Assembly (NCBI GenBank): GCA_965248935.1
Contig: OZ252214.1
Span: 3,906,001 to 3,970,000 of the forward strand
Reading direction: 5' to 3'
Source of the DNA: G032773895 sp965248935
GTDB lineage: Bacteria; Pseudomonadota; Gammaproteobacteria; Pseudomonadales; Cellvibrionaceae
Length of the DNA: 64,000 bases
The notes under the pieces are model-generated. The model saw only the letters and a program-made list of their open reading frames with translations, searched no databases and had not been told where the DNA came from. Positions within the stretch are counted from its first letter, which is position 1, and every line of letters starts with the position of its first letter. Below are positions 10,493 through 19,978 of the stretch, piece by piece. Made by a program: the position numbers and the translations under genes.

Positions 10493-10965
10493 TAGGTAGC
10501 AATACAACTTTATCCCAGTACATGGAAGATGAAGCAAGTACCATTAGAGCGGGGTTTGCGTTGGGGGAGGCTATCTCCACAGGGGGGGTTATTTACTTGG
10601 AGGGCACGCTTGGAGCGGGGAAAACGACTTTTTGCCGAGGGGTATTAAATGCTTTTGGTTATTCAGGTAATGTTAAGAGCCCAACCTATACTCTGGTCGA
10701 GAATTATTCACTAAACGGGAATGAACTCTATCATTTTGACCTCTATCGCTTAGCGGACCCAGAAGAGCTAGAATTTATGGGTGTACGGGATTATTTCATC
10801 GAAAAAGCGATATGTTTGGTTGAATGGCCGTCCAAAGGAGCAGGAATTTTGCCTCAGGCGGATATTGTGGTTAAAGTAACCCCTGAATTGCCTGGTCGCA
10901 GGTTAGCAATCTTGGGGCAGACGGATCATGGAAATAAGATCGTCGAATCTTTGTTGGCGAGTTAG
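10489..10965 (+). CDS. tsaE: tRNA t6A biosynthesis ATPase TsaE
   Basis: TsaE is the ATPase subunit that works with TsaB and TsaD to make N6-threonylcarbamoyladenosine at position 37 of ANN-decoding tRNAs. The 158-residue protein carries the Walker A motif LEGTLGAGKTTFCRG near residue 35 and the conserved SPTYTLVENY and HFDLYRLADPEEL segments. Its ATG overlaps the nnrD stop by 4 bases (ATGA), indicating translational coupling. The nnrD-tsaE-amidase-mutL-miaA order is the usual gammaproteobacterial arrangement. Confidence 0.96.
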   Translation: MIGSNTTLSQYMEDEASTIRAGFALGEAISTGGVIYLEGTLGAGKTTFCRGVLNAFGYSGNVKSPTYTLVENYSLNGNELYHFDLYRLADPEELEFMGVRDYFIEKAICLVEWPSKGAGILPQADIVVKVTPELPGRRLAILGQTDHGNKIVESLLAS

Positions 10966-11134
10966 TACGTAATTAAACAGAGTGTACTCTTTATTTCTGC
11001 CCCGTTAGTAAGAGTTGGCAAATTAATCATTGATGGGTTAATAGTCGTTGTATGAAGATAAAAGATAGGGAAACTAGGCGTTACGTCTAAAAATACACCC
11101 GTTACTAGCCAAAACCGGAAGACACAACTGATTT

Positions 11135-12514
11135 ATGTATTTTAGAGGTACACATCAATCAAATACCCTGGGCTTGTGGTATAAGCCGGCCTATAAGCTT
11201 CTTTGCCTTCTCATTTTGCTTGGGTTTCCGGTATTAGGGTATACCGCCCAGGTAGAGAGTGTGAGATTGTGGCGGGCACCGGATCATACTCGGCTGGTTT
11301 TTGATCTCAGCGGTCCGGTTGAGCATAAAATATTTACCTTAGTGTCCCCTGCACGGCTTGTTATCGATATTAATAAATCGGCCATGAGTGCAGATCTGGG
11401 TTCTCTTGATTTTGAGAATTCTCCGGTAAATTCATTGCGTTATGGCAAGCGCAATACCCATGATTTGCGGGTAGTCTTGGATCTTAGCTCAAAAGTAAAG
11501 CCTCGCAGCTTTGCGCTAAAAAAACATGCAGGCAAAAAAGACCGTTTGGTTATTGACTTATACGATTCGAAAAAGCAAACGGTTAAGACAGTCGCAAAAG
11601 TGCTAGAAAGCCCCCAGGGTAAACGCGATGTTGTTATCGCTATTGATGCGGGGCACGGTGGGGAAGACCCAGGTGCGCTTGGGCCAAAACGTATTCGTGA
11701 AAAGGACGTTGTTTTCAAGCTAAGTAAAGAATTGAAAAAAATAATTGATGCTAAGTCTGGCTATACCGCTCGATTAGTTCGCACAGGTGACTATTACATC
11801 CCCCTGAAAAAACGTCGCAATAAAGCCCGTGAAATGCGCGCGGACTTATTTATTTCCATACATGCCGATGCATTCAAAAACCCCAAAGCCAAAGGTGCTT
11901 CCGTATTTGCTCTATCCCGTCGGGGGGCGACAAGTGAAAGCGCACGTTTCCTCGCATCTAAAGAAAATGAAGCTGATCTTATCGGTGGTGTAGGTGGTGT
12001 GAGCCTAGATGATAAAGACGATGTCTTAGCGGGTGTATTGGTGGACTTATCTATGACTGCGACTTTAGCGAGTAGTTTAGATGTTGGTAGTCGAGTGCTT
12101 AAAAAAATTGGGGGTTCAACCAAACTTCATAAAAAACAAGTGGAGCAAGCGGGTTTTGCTGTACTTAAATCTCCCGATGTTCCAAGTATTTTAGTGGAAA
12201 CAGGTTTTATTTCAAACCCAGATGAGGCGAGAAAATTGAATACCCATGCCCACCGAAAAAAATTGTCTAATGCCATCTTTTCTGGGGTGGAAAGTTACTT
12301 TTCGGAAAAACCTCCTGCGGGAACATTATTGGCGTGGAAAAAAGGCAACGCACTTAAAAAATATAAATCAATGAAATATGTTATTGCAAGAGGGGATACA
12401 CTATCGGCAATAGCAAAAAGATACCGTGTTAGCGTTGCACAAATCAAACAGAGTAATGGTTTAGAAAACTCCAAAATTCGAGTGGGCCAAAAAATTACCA
12501 TACCCGCTAGCTAA
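11135..12514 (+). CDS. amiB: N-acetylmuramoyl-L-alanine amidase with AMIN and LysM domains
   Basis: This is a periplasmic zinc amidase that cleaves the stem peptide from peptidoglycan at septation. A signal peptide with hydrophobic core LLCLLILLGFPVLGY ends near residue 37. An AMIN domain (about 38-135) for septal targeting follows. The Amidase_3 domain (about 165-385) shows zinc and catalytic segments AIDAGHGGEDPG, FISIHADAF and ILVETGFISN. A single LysM (YVIARGDTLSAIAKRY) at the C-terminus should bind glycan. This matches AmiB/AmiC-type enzymes next to mutL. EnvC-like or NlpD-like activators are not in the window. Confidence 0.93.
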   Translation: MYFRGTHQSNTLGLWYKPAYKLLCLLILLGFPVLGYTAQVESVRLWRAPDHTRLVFDLSGPVEHKIFTLVSPARLVIDINKSAMSADLGSLDFENSPVNSLRYGKRNTHDLRVVLDLSSKVKPRSFALKKHAGKKDRLVIDLYDSKKQTVKTVAKVLESPQGKRDVVIAIDAGHGGEDPGALGPKRIREKDVVFKLSKELKKIIDAKSGYTARLVRTGDYYIPLKKRRNKAREMRADLFISIHADAFKNPKAKGASVFALSRRGATSESARFLASKENEADLIGGVGGVSLDDKDDVLAGVLVDLSMTATLASSLDVGSRVLKKIGGSTKLHKKQVEQAGFAVLKSPDVPSILVETGFISNPDEARKLNTHAHRKKLSNAIFSGVESYFSEKPPAGTLLAWKKGNALKKYKSMKYVIARGDTLSAIAKRYRVSVAQIKQSNGLENSKIRVGQKITIPAS

Positions 12515-12519
12515 GCAAA

Positions 12520-14412
12520 ATGCGAATAGTTGAAAAACTACGTAAAAACTCAAAAATTATGCAAAAAATTAAAAAACTAAGCCCGCGCTTAGCAAATCAA
12601 ATTGCGGCAGGCGAGGTGGTTGAACGACCTGCCTCGGTTGTAAAGGAACTGGTTGAAAATAGTTTGGATTCTGGTGCCTCCCAAATAGATCTAGAAGTGG
12701 AAGCCGGAGGTGTGAAACTTGTGCGGGTTCGAGATAACGGTAAAGGCGTGCATAAAGATGATTTGTCTTTAGCGCTTAGTCGCCATGCTACCAGTAAGAT
12801 ACTTGTTCTCGATGACCTTGAAGCGGTTGCTTCTTTAGGGTTTCGTGGTGAAGCCTTGGCGAGTATCAGCTCGGTCTCCCGTTTAAAGTTTGTCTCTAAT
12901 AATGGTGAGTCAGATATGGCGTGGTGCGCGCAAACGGAAGGGCGAGATATGGAGACAGAAATTTCTCCAGCTGCTCACCCCCAAGGTACGACAGTTGAAG
13001 TAAAAGATTTGTTCTTTAATACTCCGGCTCGGCGAAAATTTTTGCGTACGGAAAAAACAGAATACAACCGTATAGAAGATATTTTAAAGCGCTTGGCGTT
13101 GTCTCGTTTTGAACTGGGTTTTTCGTTAAAAAATAATGGCCGCATTGTGCATAGTTGGCGTCCAGCGAATACTCAAACGGAGCAAGAGCGGCGAGTGGCG
13201 CAAATTTGTGGCCCTGTATTTATCGAAAATTCGGTTCATATTGATATAGAGCGAACAGGTTTGCGGCTATGGGGTTGGGTCGCATTACCAAAATTTTCCC
13301 GGAGTCAAGGAGACCTTCAGCATTTTTTTGTGAATGGTCGCTCTATTAAAGACAAACTCGTTTCTCATGCAATTCGACAAGCCTATCAAGACATATTATT
13401 TCACGGGCGTCACCCCGCATTTGTTTTGTTCCTAGAACTGGACCCCGCGAACGTGGACGTGAACGTCCACCCGACCAAGCATGAAGTAAGATTTCGAGAT
13501 GGCCGCTTAGTCCACGATTTTCTGTTTAGAAGCCTGCACAAAGCTTTGGCTGATGTCAGACCATCGGATTCTACTCCTGTAGAACAAACAGATGTTGTGC
13601 TTATTGAAGAGACGGTTCCCGATCAGCAAGTATTGGGTTTGTCGGCGCGCTCTAATCTTTCTGCCAATTATCCACCAGGGAAAAGCGCGTCTTCTTTGAA
13701 CGTAAGTGAACAAATTGCTCATTATTCAGCACTGACCACACCTTCAACCCCGATCAATTTTGGTGTGGGGGAAAACAAGTTAGATACGGGTATTGTTCAA
13801 AACTTTAACTCGGGTAAAGAGCAAGAAATTCCTCCATTGGGGTATGCTATTGCGCAATTAAAAGGCATATTTATCTTGGCAGAAAACGAACATGGCTTAG
13901 TGGTTGTTGATATGCACGCAGCCCATGAGCGAATAGTTTACGAGCGAATGAAAATTCAATTTTCTGAGCAAAGTATTCAGTCTCAACCTTTATTAGTTCC
14001 ACAAACTATCGCAGTCAGTGAAAAAGAAGCAAATCGAGCGGAAGAGCATTTTGCAACATTCTCTCGTTTAGGCATTGTTTTGGAGAGAGCGGGGCCGGAA
14101 TCGTTGATTATTCGGCAAGTTCCTACCTTACTGCACACCGATGACGTAGAAAGCCTTATTCGAGACGTTTTATCTGATCTAATCGAATACGGTTCCAGCG
14201 AAAGAATTCAGCACCATATTAATGAAATATTAGGCACTATGGCATGTCACGGCTCCGTGAGGGCCAATCGCAAACTAACCATTCCCGAAATGAATGGGCT
14301 TTTACGTGATATGGAAGCCACCGAACGTAGCGGCCAGTGTAACCACGGTCGGCCAACATGGACTCAGCTACCATTGAGGGAGCTGGATAAGCTCTTTCTT
14401 CGAGGCCAATAA
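12520..14412 (+). CDS. mutL: DNA mismatch repair protein MutL
   Basis: MutL couples MutS mismatch recognition to strand removal. The N-terminal GHKL ATPase shows NQIAAGEVVERP, DNGKG and GFRGEALASI, and the C-terminus is the dimerisation domain. The C-terminal half contains DMHAAHERIVYE, which fits the DxHA(X)2E(X)4E endonuclease pattern, plus ACHGSVRA and CNHGRPTW. This suggests a nicking MutL, as in bacteria without MutH. The annotated ATG lies 5 bases after the amidase stop. An internal ATG at 12559 gives MQKIKKLSPRLANQ, closer to typical MutL N-termini, and neither start has a convincing ribosome binding site. The miaA start immediately follows the stop. Confidence 0.96.
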   Translation: MRIVEKLRKNSKIMQKIKKLSPRLANQIAAGEVVERPASVVKELVENSLDSGASQIDLEVEAGGVKLVRVRDNGKGVHKDDLSLALSRHATSKILVLDDLEAVASLGFRGEALASISSVSRLKFVSNNGESDMAWCAQTEGRDMETEISPAAHPQGTTVEVKDLFFNTPARRKFLRTEKTEYNRIEDILKRLALSRFELGFSLKNNGRIVHSWRPANTQTEQERRVAQICGPVFIENSVHIDIERTGLRLWGWVALPKFSRSQGDLQHFFVNGRSIKDKLVSHAIRQAYQDILFHGRHPAFVLFLELDPANVDVNVHPTKHEVRFRDGRLVHDFLFRSLHKALADVRPSDSTPVEQTDVVLIEETVPDQQVLGLSARSNLSANYPPGKSASSLNVSEQIAHYSALTTPSTPINFGVGENKLDTGIVQNFNSGKEQEIPPLGYAIAQLKGIFILAENEHGLVVVDMHAAHERIVYERMKIQFSEQSIQSQPLLVPQTIAVSEKEANRAEEHFATFSRLGIVLERAGPESLIIRQVPTLLHTDDVESLIRDVLSDLIEYGSSERIQHHINEILGTMACHGSVRANRKLTIPEMNGLLRDMEATERSGQCNHGRPTWTQLPLRELDKLFLRGQ

Positions 14413-15375
14413 ATGTTAGAGAAGCCGCTTGCCATTGCTGTTATGGGGCCTACGGCTGCGGGTAAAACTGACTTGGCGATTGCCCTGAGAAAATACTGTA
14501 ATGGAGATTTAATCAGTGTTGATTCAGCGTTGGTATATCGAGGTTTAGACATTGGTTCTGCCAAGCCCTCTCCACAAGAATTGAAAGATGCTCCCCATCG
14601 CTTAATTAATATATGCGACCCTAGCGACCCTTATTCAGCAGCCGATTTTTGCCGAGATGCAAAACAAGAAATATCGAATATCTGCGCTCAGGGTAAAACT
14701 CCAGTTCTTGTAGGGGGGACCATGCTTTATTTTAAGGCGTTGCTGGAAGGGCTTTCTCCAATGCCAAAAGCCGATGTAAAGGTTCGCTACGAAATTGAAC
14801 AACAGGCGTGCGAGTTGGGCTGGCCTTCCGTTCATGCTCGCCTTGCTACTATTGACCCTGTCGCCGCAAAGCGAATTCATCCAAACCATTCACAACGAAT
14901 TTCTCGTGCCTTAGAGGTATACCTTATTTCAGGGAAAACCATGACAGAGTGGCAAGAGGAGGAAGGTAATGGATTACTCAATGAATTTAACTGGGTACAA
15001 TTAGCCGTTGGGCCAAGAGACAGAACAATATTGCATGAGAGAATAGCGCGACGGTTTGACCTTATGCTGGAGCAAGGGTTTATCGATGAAGTGAGACGTT
15101 TAAAATCGCGCGAGGATTTACACACAGAATTACCTGCAATTCGGGCGGTAGGCTATAGGCAAGTTTGGGAGTTTCTCGATGGCGAGACCTCCATAGGTGA
15201 AATGCGAGAGAAGGGCATTGCTGCAACTCGTAAATTAGCCAAGAGGCAGTTGACCTGGTTACGTAGTTGGCCTGGGCTAAATTGGGTATATACGCAAAAT
15301 GAAGCTGGAGATTTACTTACTTCTCATGAAATTGTGAAAATTGCCTTGAATTTTTTGCCAATAAGAACCATATAA
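14413..15375 (+). CDS. miaA: tRNA dimethylallyltransferase MiaA
   Basis: MiaA transfers the dimethylallyl group to A37 of tRNAs reading UNN codons, the first step toward ms2i6A. The 320-residue protein has the P-loop GPTAAGKTDLA at residues 11-21 and conserved segments ISVDSALVYRGLDIGSAKP, PHRLINICDP and ALEVYLISGKTMTEWQ. Its ATG directly abuts the mutL stop, and hfq lies downstream after a 334-base gap. This is the conserved mutL-miaA-hfq-hflX order. Confidence 0.97.
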   Translation: MLEKPLAIAVMGPTAAGKTDLAIALRKYCNGDLISVDSALVYRGLDIGSAKPSPQELKDAPHRLINICDPSDPYSAADFCRDAKQEISNICAQGKTPVLVGGTMLYFKALLEGLSPMPKADVKVRYEIEQQACELGWPSVHARLATIDPVAAKRIHPNHSQRISRALEVYLISGKTMTEWQEEEGNGLLNEFNWVQLAVGPRDRTILHERIARRFDLMLEQGFIDEVRRLKSREDLHTELPAIRAVGYRQVWEFLDGETSIGEMREKGIAATRKLAKRQLTWLRSWPGLNWVYTQNEAGDLLTSHEIVKIALNFLPIRTI

Positions 15376-15709
15376 TTATATGTCGTTGACTAATTCCACA
15401 TTTGTCTTGTGTCTTGTAAGAAAAAATTAGACTTGTAGGCACTTTGTTGGAATATAAGTGTCCTATTTAGAGGAAATTTGGAATGAGTCAGAGGCATACT
15501 TTTAATACTCGTTGTTGTATGTTGGTCATAGATCTGTAAGTATTTCCGTTTGATGGCAGTCTAAAAAAGCAACAAAATGAGTATTGTTCTATACGCTTGC
15601 ACCCACCACAGTCTATGATTGGCAGGTAGTAGACTGAAAAACTGAGCTGGCAATTTTGGTCAATTCGGTAGGTTTGTGTACTTACTTTTATCCTAATAAG
15701 GAGAGCATC
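15376..15709 (+). promoter_or_regulatory. miaA-hfq intergenic region, probable hfq promoter region
   Basis: The 334 bases between miaA and hfq have no plausible gene. In related bacteria hfq has its own promoters upstream or inside miaA, and a gap this large fits that. I see no pair of -35/-10 boxes good enough to name. A clear ribosome binding site AAGGAGAG lies just before the hfq ATG at 15710. Confidence 0.35.
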
Positions 15710-15973
15710 ATGTCAAAAGGGCATAGCTTACAAGACCCTTACCTCAACGTACTTCGTAAAGAACGTATTCCAGTTTCTATATATCTAGTAAACGGAATTA
15801 AATTACAAGGGCAAGTTGAGTCATTTGACCAATTTGTTTTATTGTTGAAAAACACGGTTAGCCAAATGGTATACAAGCACGCTATTTCTACAATTGTGCC
15901 GTCTCGTCCCGTGAGGGTTCCTATGTTGAACCCTGACGTTGCAGGGCACGATGATTCAGACATTGGGGGTTAA
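15710..15973 (+). CDS. hfq: RNA chaperone Hfq
   Basis: Hfq is the hexameric Sm-like chaperone that pairs small RNAs with mRNAs. The start at 15710 (MSKGHSLQDPYLNVLRKERI) is chosen over longer upstream frames because it follows AAGGAGAG and matches the conserved N-terminus. It gives 87 residues. Sm1 (VSIYLVNGIKLQGQVESFDQF) and Sm2 (VYKHAISTIVPSRPV) are intact. The short acidic tail ending DDSDIGG is typical. hflX follows 12 bases downstream. Confidence 0.97.
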   Translation: MSKGHSLQDPYLNVLRKERIPVSIYLVNGIKLQGQVESFDQFVLLLKNTVSQMVYKHAISTIVPSRPVRVPMLNPDVAGHDDSDIGG

Positions 15974-15985
15974 ACGGAATCCCCT

Positions 15986-17308
15986 TTGTTTTTTGATAGA
16001 CCGGAATCGGGTGAGCTGGCCATATTGGTTCACCTGGAGTTTCCCAGCCCTTTCGATGTAAATGACCCCTGCGAGTTTGAAGAGCTTGTGCTCTCTGCTG
16101 GTGGTGATCCCGCAGCCATGCTCACTGGGCATAGGCCAAGCCCCTATGCCCGTTTTTTTATTGGAACGGGTAAGCTGGAAGAACTTCGATCGTTAGTCAG
16201 CGAACACGAAGCTGAACTTGTGATCTTTAACCATGAGTTGTCTGCCAGCCAGGAACGTAATCTAGAAAACGAATTGCAATGTCGAGTATTGGATCGTACA
16301 GGTTTAATTCTCGATATTTTTTCACAGCGAGCGAGGACACATGAAGGTAAACTTCAAGTCGAACTTGCTCAGCTTCATCATATATCCTCACGCCTTATTC
16401 GTGGTTGGACCCACCTTGAGCGCCAAAAAGGTGGGATAGGTATGCGTGGTCCGGGTGAAACCCAATTGGAAACGGACCGCCGATTATTACGTGGACGAAT
16501 TAAAGCGATTAGGAAAAAGCTCGAAAAGGTACGTAAGCAGCGCGACCAAGGTCGCCGTTCTCGTGCCCGTGCTGAGATTCCAACAGTCTCTTTAGTCGGC
16601 TATACCAACGCCGGTAAATCAACGTTATTTAATTTGATTACAAAAGCCGGGGTTTATGCTGAGGACCAGCTATTTGCGACTCTGGACCCTACCATGCGGC
16701 GAATTGAGCTGCCTGATCTCGGGGCCGCAGTGCTTGCGGATACAGTAGGCTTTTTGAGTAATTTACCTCACCGCCTAGTGGAAGCATTTAGAGCCACTCT
16801 TGAAGAAGTGTCCAACTCAGCATTGTTATTACACGTGATTGATGGGGCCGATGAAGAGCGTCAGCGTAATATCGAACAGGTTGACCTAGTTCTTGAGGAA
16901 ATTCGAGCCGATGCTATTCCTCAGTTATTAATTTATAACAAAATTGATCTTATGGAAGGGTTTACCGCTCGTATAGACCGGAACTCAGAAGGGGTGCCAA
17001 TTGCTGTATGGGTTTCAGCTCGAACAGGTGAGGGGCTAGACTTATTTCGTCAAGTGGTTGCCGAATTACTTAGCGATACGTTATTTAATGGTAAAGTTTT
17101 TTTGTCCTCGGAAATGGGTAGCTTGAGAGCTAGGTTTTACCGTCAAAATGCGATAGTGGAAGAGTCGTATACCTCTGAGGGAAACTGCGAGCTATTAATC
17201 CGATTGCCTGAATCGGATCTTGCACGTATGCTGAGCGCTGAAAACTTAACACTTGCAGATATTACTGGTGAAAATTTCAGCAAAGACGCTTCTCGATTCG
17301 CTATTTAA
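15986..17308 (+). CDS. hflX: ribosome-associated GTPase HflX
   Basis: HflX is a GTPase that splits stalled or heat-damaged ribosomes. The start is TTG at 15986, giving MFFDRPESGE, the conserved N-terminus of the family. The 440-residue protein has the HflX N-terminal domain with the signature RTGLILDIFSQRARTHEGK and GGIGMRGPGETQLETDR. The G domain has G1 GYTNAGKST, G3 DTVGFLSNLP and G4 NKIDL. It sits between hfq and hflK, as usual. Confidence 0.96.
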   Translation: MFFDRPESGELAILVHLEFPSPFDVNDPCEFEELVLSAGGDPAAMLTGHRPSPYARFFIGTGKLEELRSLVSEHEAELVIFNHELSASQERNLENELQCRVLDRTGLILDIFSQRARTHEGKLQVELAQLHHISSRLIRGWTHLERQKGGIGMRGPGETQLETDRRLLRGRIKAIRKKLEKVRKQRDQGRRSRARAEIPTVSLVGYTNAGKSTLFNLITKAGVYAEDQLFATLDPTMRRIELPDLGAAVLADTVGFLSNLPHRLVEAFRATLEEVSNSALLLHVIDGADEERQRNIEQVDLVLEEIRADAIPQLLIYNKIDLMEGFTARIDRNSEGVPIAVWVSARTGEGLDLFRQVVAELLSDTLFNGKVFLSSEMGSLRARFYRQNAIVEESYTSEGNCELLIRLPESDLARMLSAENLTLADITGENFSKDASRFAI

Positions 17309-17518
17309 TGAAAAATAAGCGCAGTAAGCTCTAAAATAGTGTTTGTAGAATAGTTGTAAACATTGAAAATCGAAAATTCATCTACATATTCCATAATTGA
17401 ATGCGATTTATTGCGAACGCTATAGACAATAGAGCATCTTCAACAAGCTCAGGTTCCGGCTTAATTTCTTTTTCGGAACACACCAAAAAACACAATTAAT
17501 CATTATTGGAGAATTCTT

Positions 17519-18670
17519 ATGGCCTGGAATGAACCGGGTGGTAACAATAATAAAGACCCTTGGGGTGGTGGTAATCGAGGCAATGATGGCCCACCGGACC
17601 TTGATGAAATCCTAAGTAATCTCCAAAAGAAATTTAGCGGGATGTTTGGCGGCGGTAATCGTAAAGGTGGAGGGTCTGACGGCGGCGCGGGAGCAGTGCT
17701 TGTTATTATCGCGTTAATATTAGGTGGCTTAATATATGCCTATGTGGGCTCCGGTATTGTTAATGAACAAGAGCGGGCAGTAGTTTTACGCCTTGGTGTA
17801 TACGACCAAACCAAAGGGCCTGGTTTTCGCTGGAACCCACCTCTTGTTGATACTGTGTATACGGTTAATGTCACAAAAGTTAGGCTTTGGTCAACCTCAG
17901 AACAGATGTTGACGAAAGACTTAAATATTGTGGATATTAAACTTTCAGTGCAGTATGCCATCGCCGATGCCCGCGACTTTGTGCTGAATGTACGAGACCC
18001 GGAGAGAAGCTTGCAGCAGGCAACAAACAGTGCTTTGAGGCACGTCGCTGGCTCGTCTGTGATGCATGATGTTCTTACTCAAGGGCGGGAAGAAGTGGCT
18101 CGAAGTGTTCAAGAGAGGCTTCAACGTTACCTGAACAATTATCAAACAGGTATTCATATCGAAAAAGTGAACATCGAAGACTCCAATCCTCCGCAAGAGG
18201 TCCAAGCTGCGTTTGATGATGTCATTAAAGCGCGTGAAGATGAAGAACGTTTCAAAAACCAAGCACAAGCCTACGCAAACGGCGTTATTCCTGAAGCTCG
18301 CGGTAAAGCACAAAGAGTGATAGAGGAAGCTACAGCTTATAAAGAGCAGGTTATTGCACAATCTGAAGGTGAGTCTAAACGTTTTGAGCTTCTATTGGCC
18401 GAATATAAAAAAGCGCCTGAAGTAACACGTAAACGTCTATACATTGATACCGTTCAAGAAGTGATGAGCAATACATCAAAAGTTATGGTCGATGTGGAAG
18501 GTGGAAACAATATGATGTATTTGCCACTGGATAAAATAATCAACTCGACTTCGTCAACCTCCATTACGAGAGGCTTAACCGACGCAGACGTTGATGAGCT
18601 GGCGAATCAAGTGATGGAGCAGCTCCGCCGTGAAGCTACCACTAATTCTCGACGTAGGGAGGCTAGATAA
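17519..18670 (+). CDS. hflK: FtsH modulator HflK
   Basis: HflK forms with HflC the inner-membrane SPFH cage around the FtsH protease and modulates its activity. The 383-residue protein begins with a Gly/Asn-rich cytoplasmic segment, followed by one membrane helix (VLVIIALILGGLIYAYVG, about 60-78) and the periplasmic SPFH/Band 7 domain (NEQERAVVLRLG). The end is helical and charged. The ATG follows TTGGAGAA. Its stop overlaps the hflC start by one base (TAATG), so the pair is coupled. Confidence 0.96.
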   Translation: MAWNEPGGNNNKDPWGGGNRGNDGPPDLDEILSNLQKKFSGMFGGGNRKGGGSDGGAGAVLVIIALILGGLIYAYVGSGIVNEQERAVVLRLGVYDQTKGPGFRWNPPLVDTVYTVNVTKVRLWSTSEQMLTKDLNIVDIKLSVQYAIADARDFVLNVRDPERSLQQATNSALRHVAGSSVMHDVLTQGREEVARSVQERLQRYLNNYQTGIHIEKVNIEDSNPPQEVQAAFDDVIKAREDEERFKNQAQAYANGVIPEARGKAQRVIEEATAYKEQVIAQSEGESKRFELLLAEYKKAPEVTRKRLYIDTVQEVMSNTSKVMVDVEGGNNMMYLPLDKIINSTSSTSITRGLTDADVDELANQVMEQLRREATTNSRRREAR

Positions 18671-19548
18671 TGTCTTTTAAAGCACTTTTGTTTATATTTC
18701 TACTCGCGATTATTGCGATTGTTGCATCAAGTTCTTTGTATATTATTAACGAATTTGAGCGTGGCGTATTGCTTCATTTTGGTAAACTCAGTAACAGCGA
18801 CATTCAACCGGGGTTGCACATAAAATGGCCTTACCCTATTGATGAAGTGCGTAAATTCGATGCGCGTGTACTGACCCTGGATGCACGACCAGAACGTTTT
18901 CTTACCGTGGAAAAGAAAAGCATGATGGTCGATTCTTTCGCTAAATGGCGCATTATTGATGTGAGTGCCTACTACACCGCGACTAACGGTGAAGAGTCTC
19001 GTGCGAAAAGGCTGTTGGCCCAGCGAATTAACGAAGGTTTGCGTAATCAGTTTGCACGGCGTTCGTTGCAAGAGGTGGTCAGTGGTGAGCGAGACCAATT
19101 GATGGTGGATTTGACGAATCAGTTGAATGAATTTACTCAGTCGTCGCTGGGTATCGAAGTGGTGGATGTTCGAGTAAAACGCATTGATTTGCCTAAAGAA
19201 GTGAGCGGTCCTGTGTATAGCCGAATGGCTGCAGAGCGTGAAAAAGAAGCGCGTGAACACAGGTCGAAAGGTAAGGAACAAGCGGAAATTATTCGTGCCG
19301 ATGCGGATCGCCAGAGGACAATTTTGGAAGCAGAAGCTTACCGCGATGCAGAACTATTGCGTGGTGAGGGCGATGCGAAAGCATCGTCCATATATGCCAA
19401 TGCCTACAACAGAGACCCGGAATTCTATGCTTTTGTTCGCAGCTTGAATGCCTACAAAAGTAGCTTTAACGGAAAAGACGATGTAATGCTGGTTGACCCT
19501 CGCAGTGAGTTCTTCCGTTACTTTAAGGATGCATCAGGTAAAAAATAG
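18670..19548 (+). CDS. hflC: FtsH modulator HflC
   Basis: HflC is the partner of HflK in the FtsH-regulating complex. A membrane helix at residues about 4-25 (LLFIFLLAIIAIVASSSLYI) is followed by the SPFH domain (NEFERGVLLHFGKL) and a helical region (EKEAREHRSKGKEQAE). The 292-residue length is normal. A strong terminator 70 bases after the stop ends this transcription unit. Confidence 0.96.
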   Translation: MSFKALLFIFLLAIIAIVASSSLYIINEFERGVLLHFGKLSNSDIQPGLHIKWPYPIDEVRKFDARVLTLDARPERFLTVEKKSMMVDSFAKWRIIDVSAYYTATNGEESRAKRLLAQRINEGLRNQFARRSLQEVVSGERDQLMVDLTNQLNEFTQSSLGIEVVDVRVKRIDLPKEVSGPVYSRMAAEREKEAREHRSKGKEQAEIIRADADRQRTILEAEAYRDAELLRGEGDAKASSIYANAYNRDPEFYAFVRSLNAYKSSFNGKDDVMLVDPRSEFFRYFKDASGKK

Positions 19549-19617
19549 TCGCCGTATTGGGCACTAAATACCATTAGGTGGTTGTTTAACCGGCGGGCTA
19601 TCGTGGTAAAATAGGAT

Positions 19618-19649
19618 AACCGGCTTCAGCAAGTGAAGCCGGTTTTTTT
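19618..19649 (+). terminator. Rho-independent terminator after hflC
   Basis: An 11-bp perfect stem, AACCGGCTTCA / TGAAGCCGGTT, with a 5-base loop GCAAG runs into seven T residues. Confidence 0.9.
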
Positions 19650-19742
19650 GTGTTTGATGCGTGAAGCTTCTATTTCATTGGTTTGCTTTATTGGTCTGCG
19701 GCACGAGAGGTTTAGGCTGTATTAGGTTGGAGGCTCACACCC

Positions 19743-19928
19743 ATGTGGGAAATTCTGGTTCAGGCTGTGTGCCTTATGTTGGTCATCGAGGGCATATTGC
19801 CCTTCCTGTATCCGCAACGTTGGCGACAACTGGTAGCGACATTAGCTGTGACAACTAATCGGCAACTCCGCATTATGGGGTTTGTCAGTATGGCTTTGGG
19901 TGCAGGTTTGTTGTTTTTGATTCGTTAG
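19743..19928 (+). CDS. small DUF2065 inner-membrane protein (YjeT-like)
   Basis: This 61-residue protein has two hydrophobic segments (EILVQAVCLMLVIEGILPFL and MGFVSMALGAGLLFLI) joined by PQRWRQLVATLAVT, the DUF2065/YjeT pattern. Its function is unknown. The gene lies between hflC and hisZ, the usual place for the family, and is preceded by GGAGG at suitable spacing. Confidence 0.88.
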   Translation: MWEILVQAVCLMLVIEGILPFLYPQRWRQLVATLAVTTNRQLRIMGFVSMALGAGLLFLIR

Positions 19929-19978
19929 CCTTTTTTGAACTGGGGGATGTTTACTTTGGGCAAAAAGAGAATGAATAT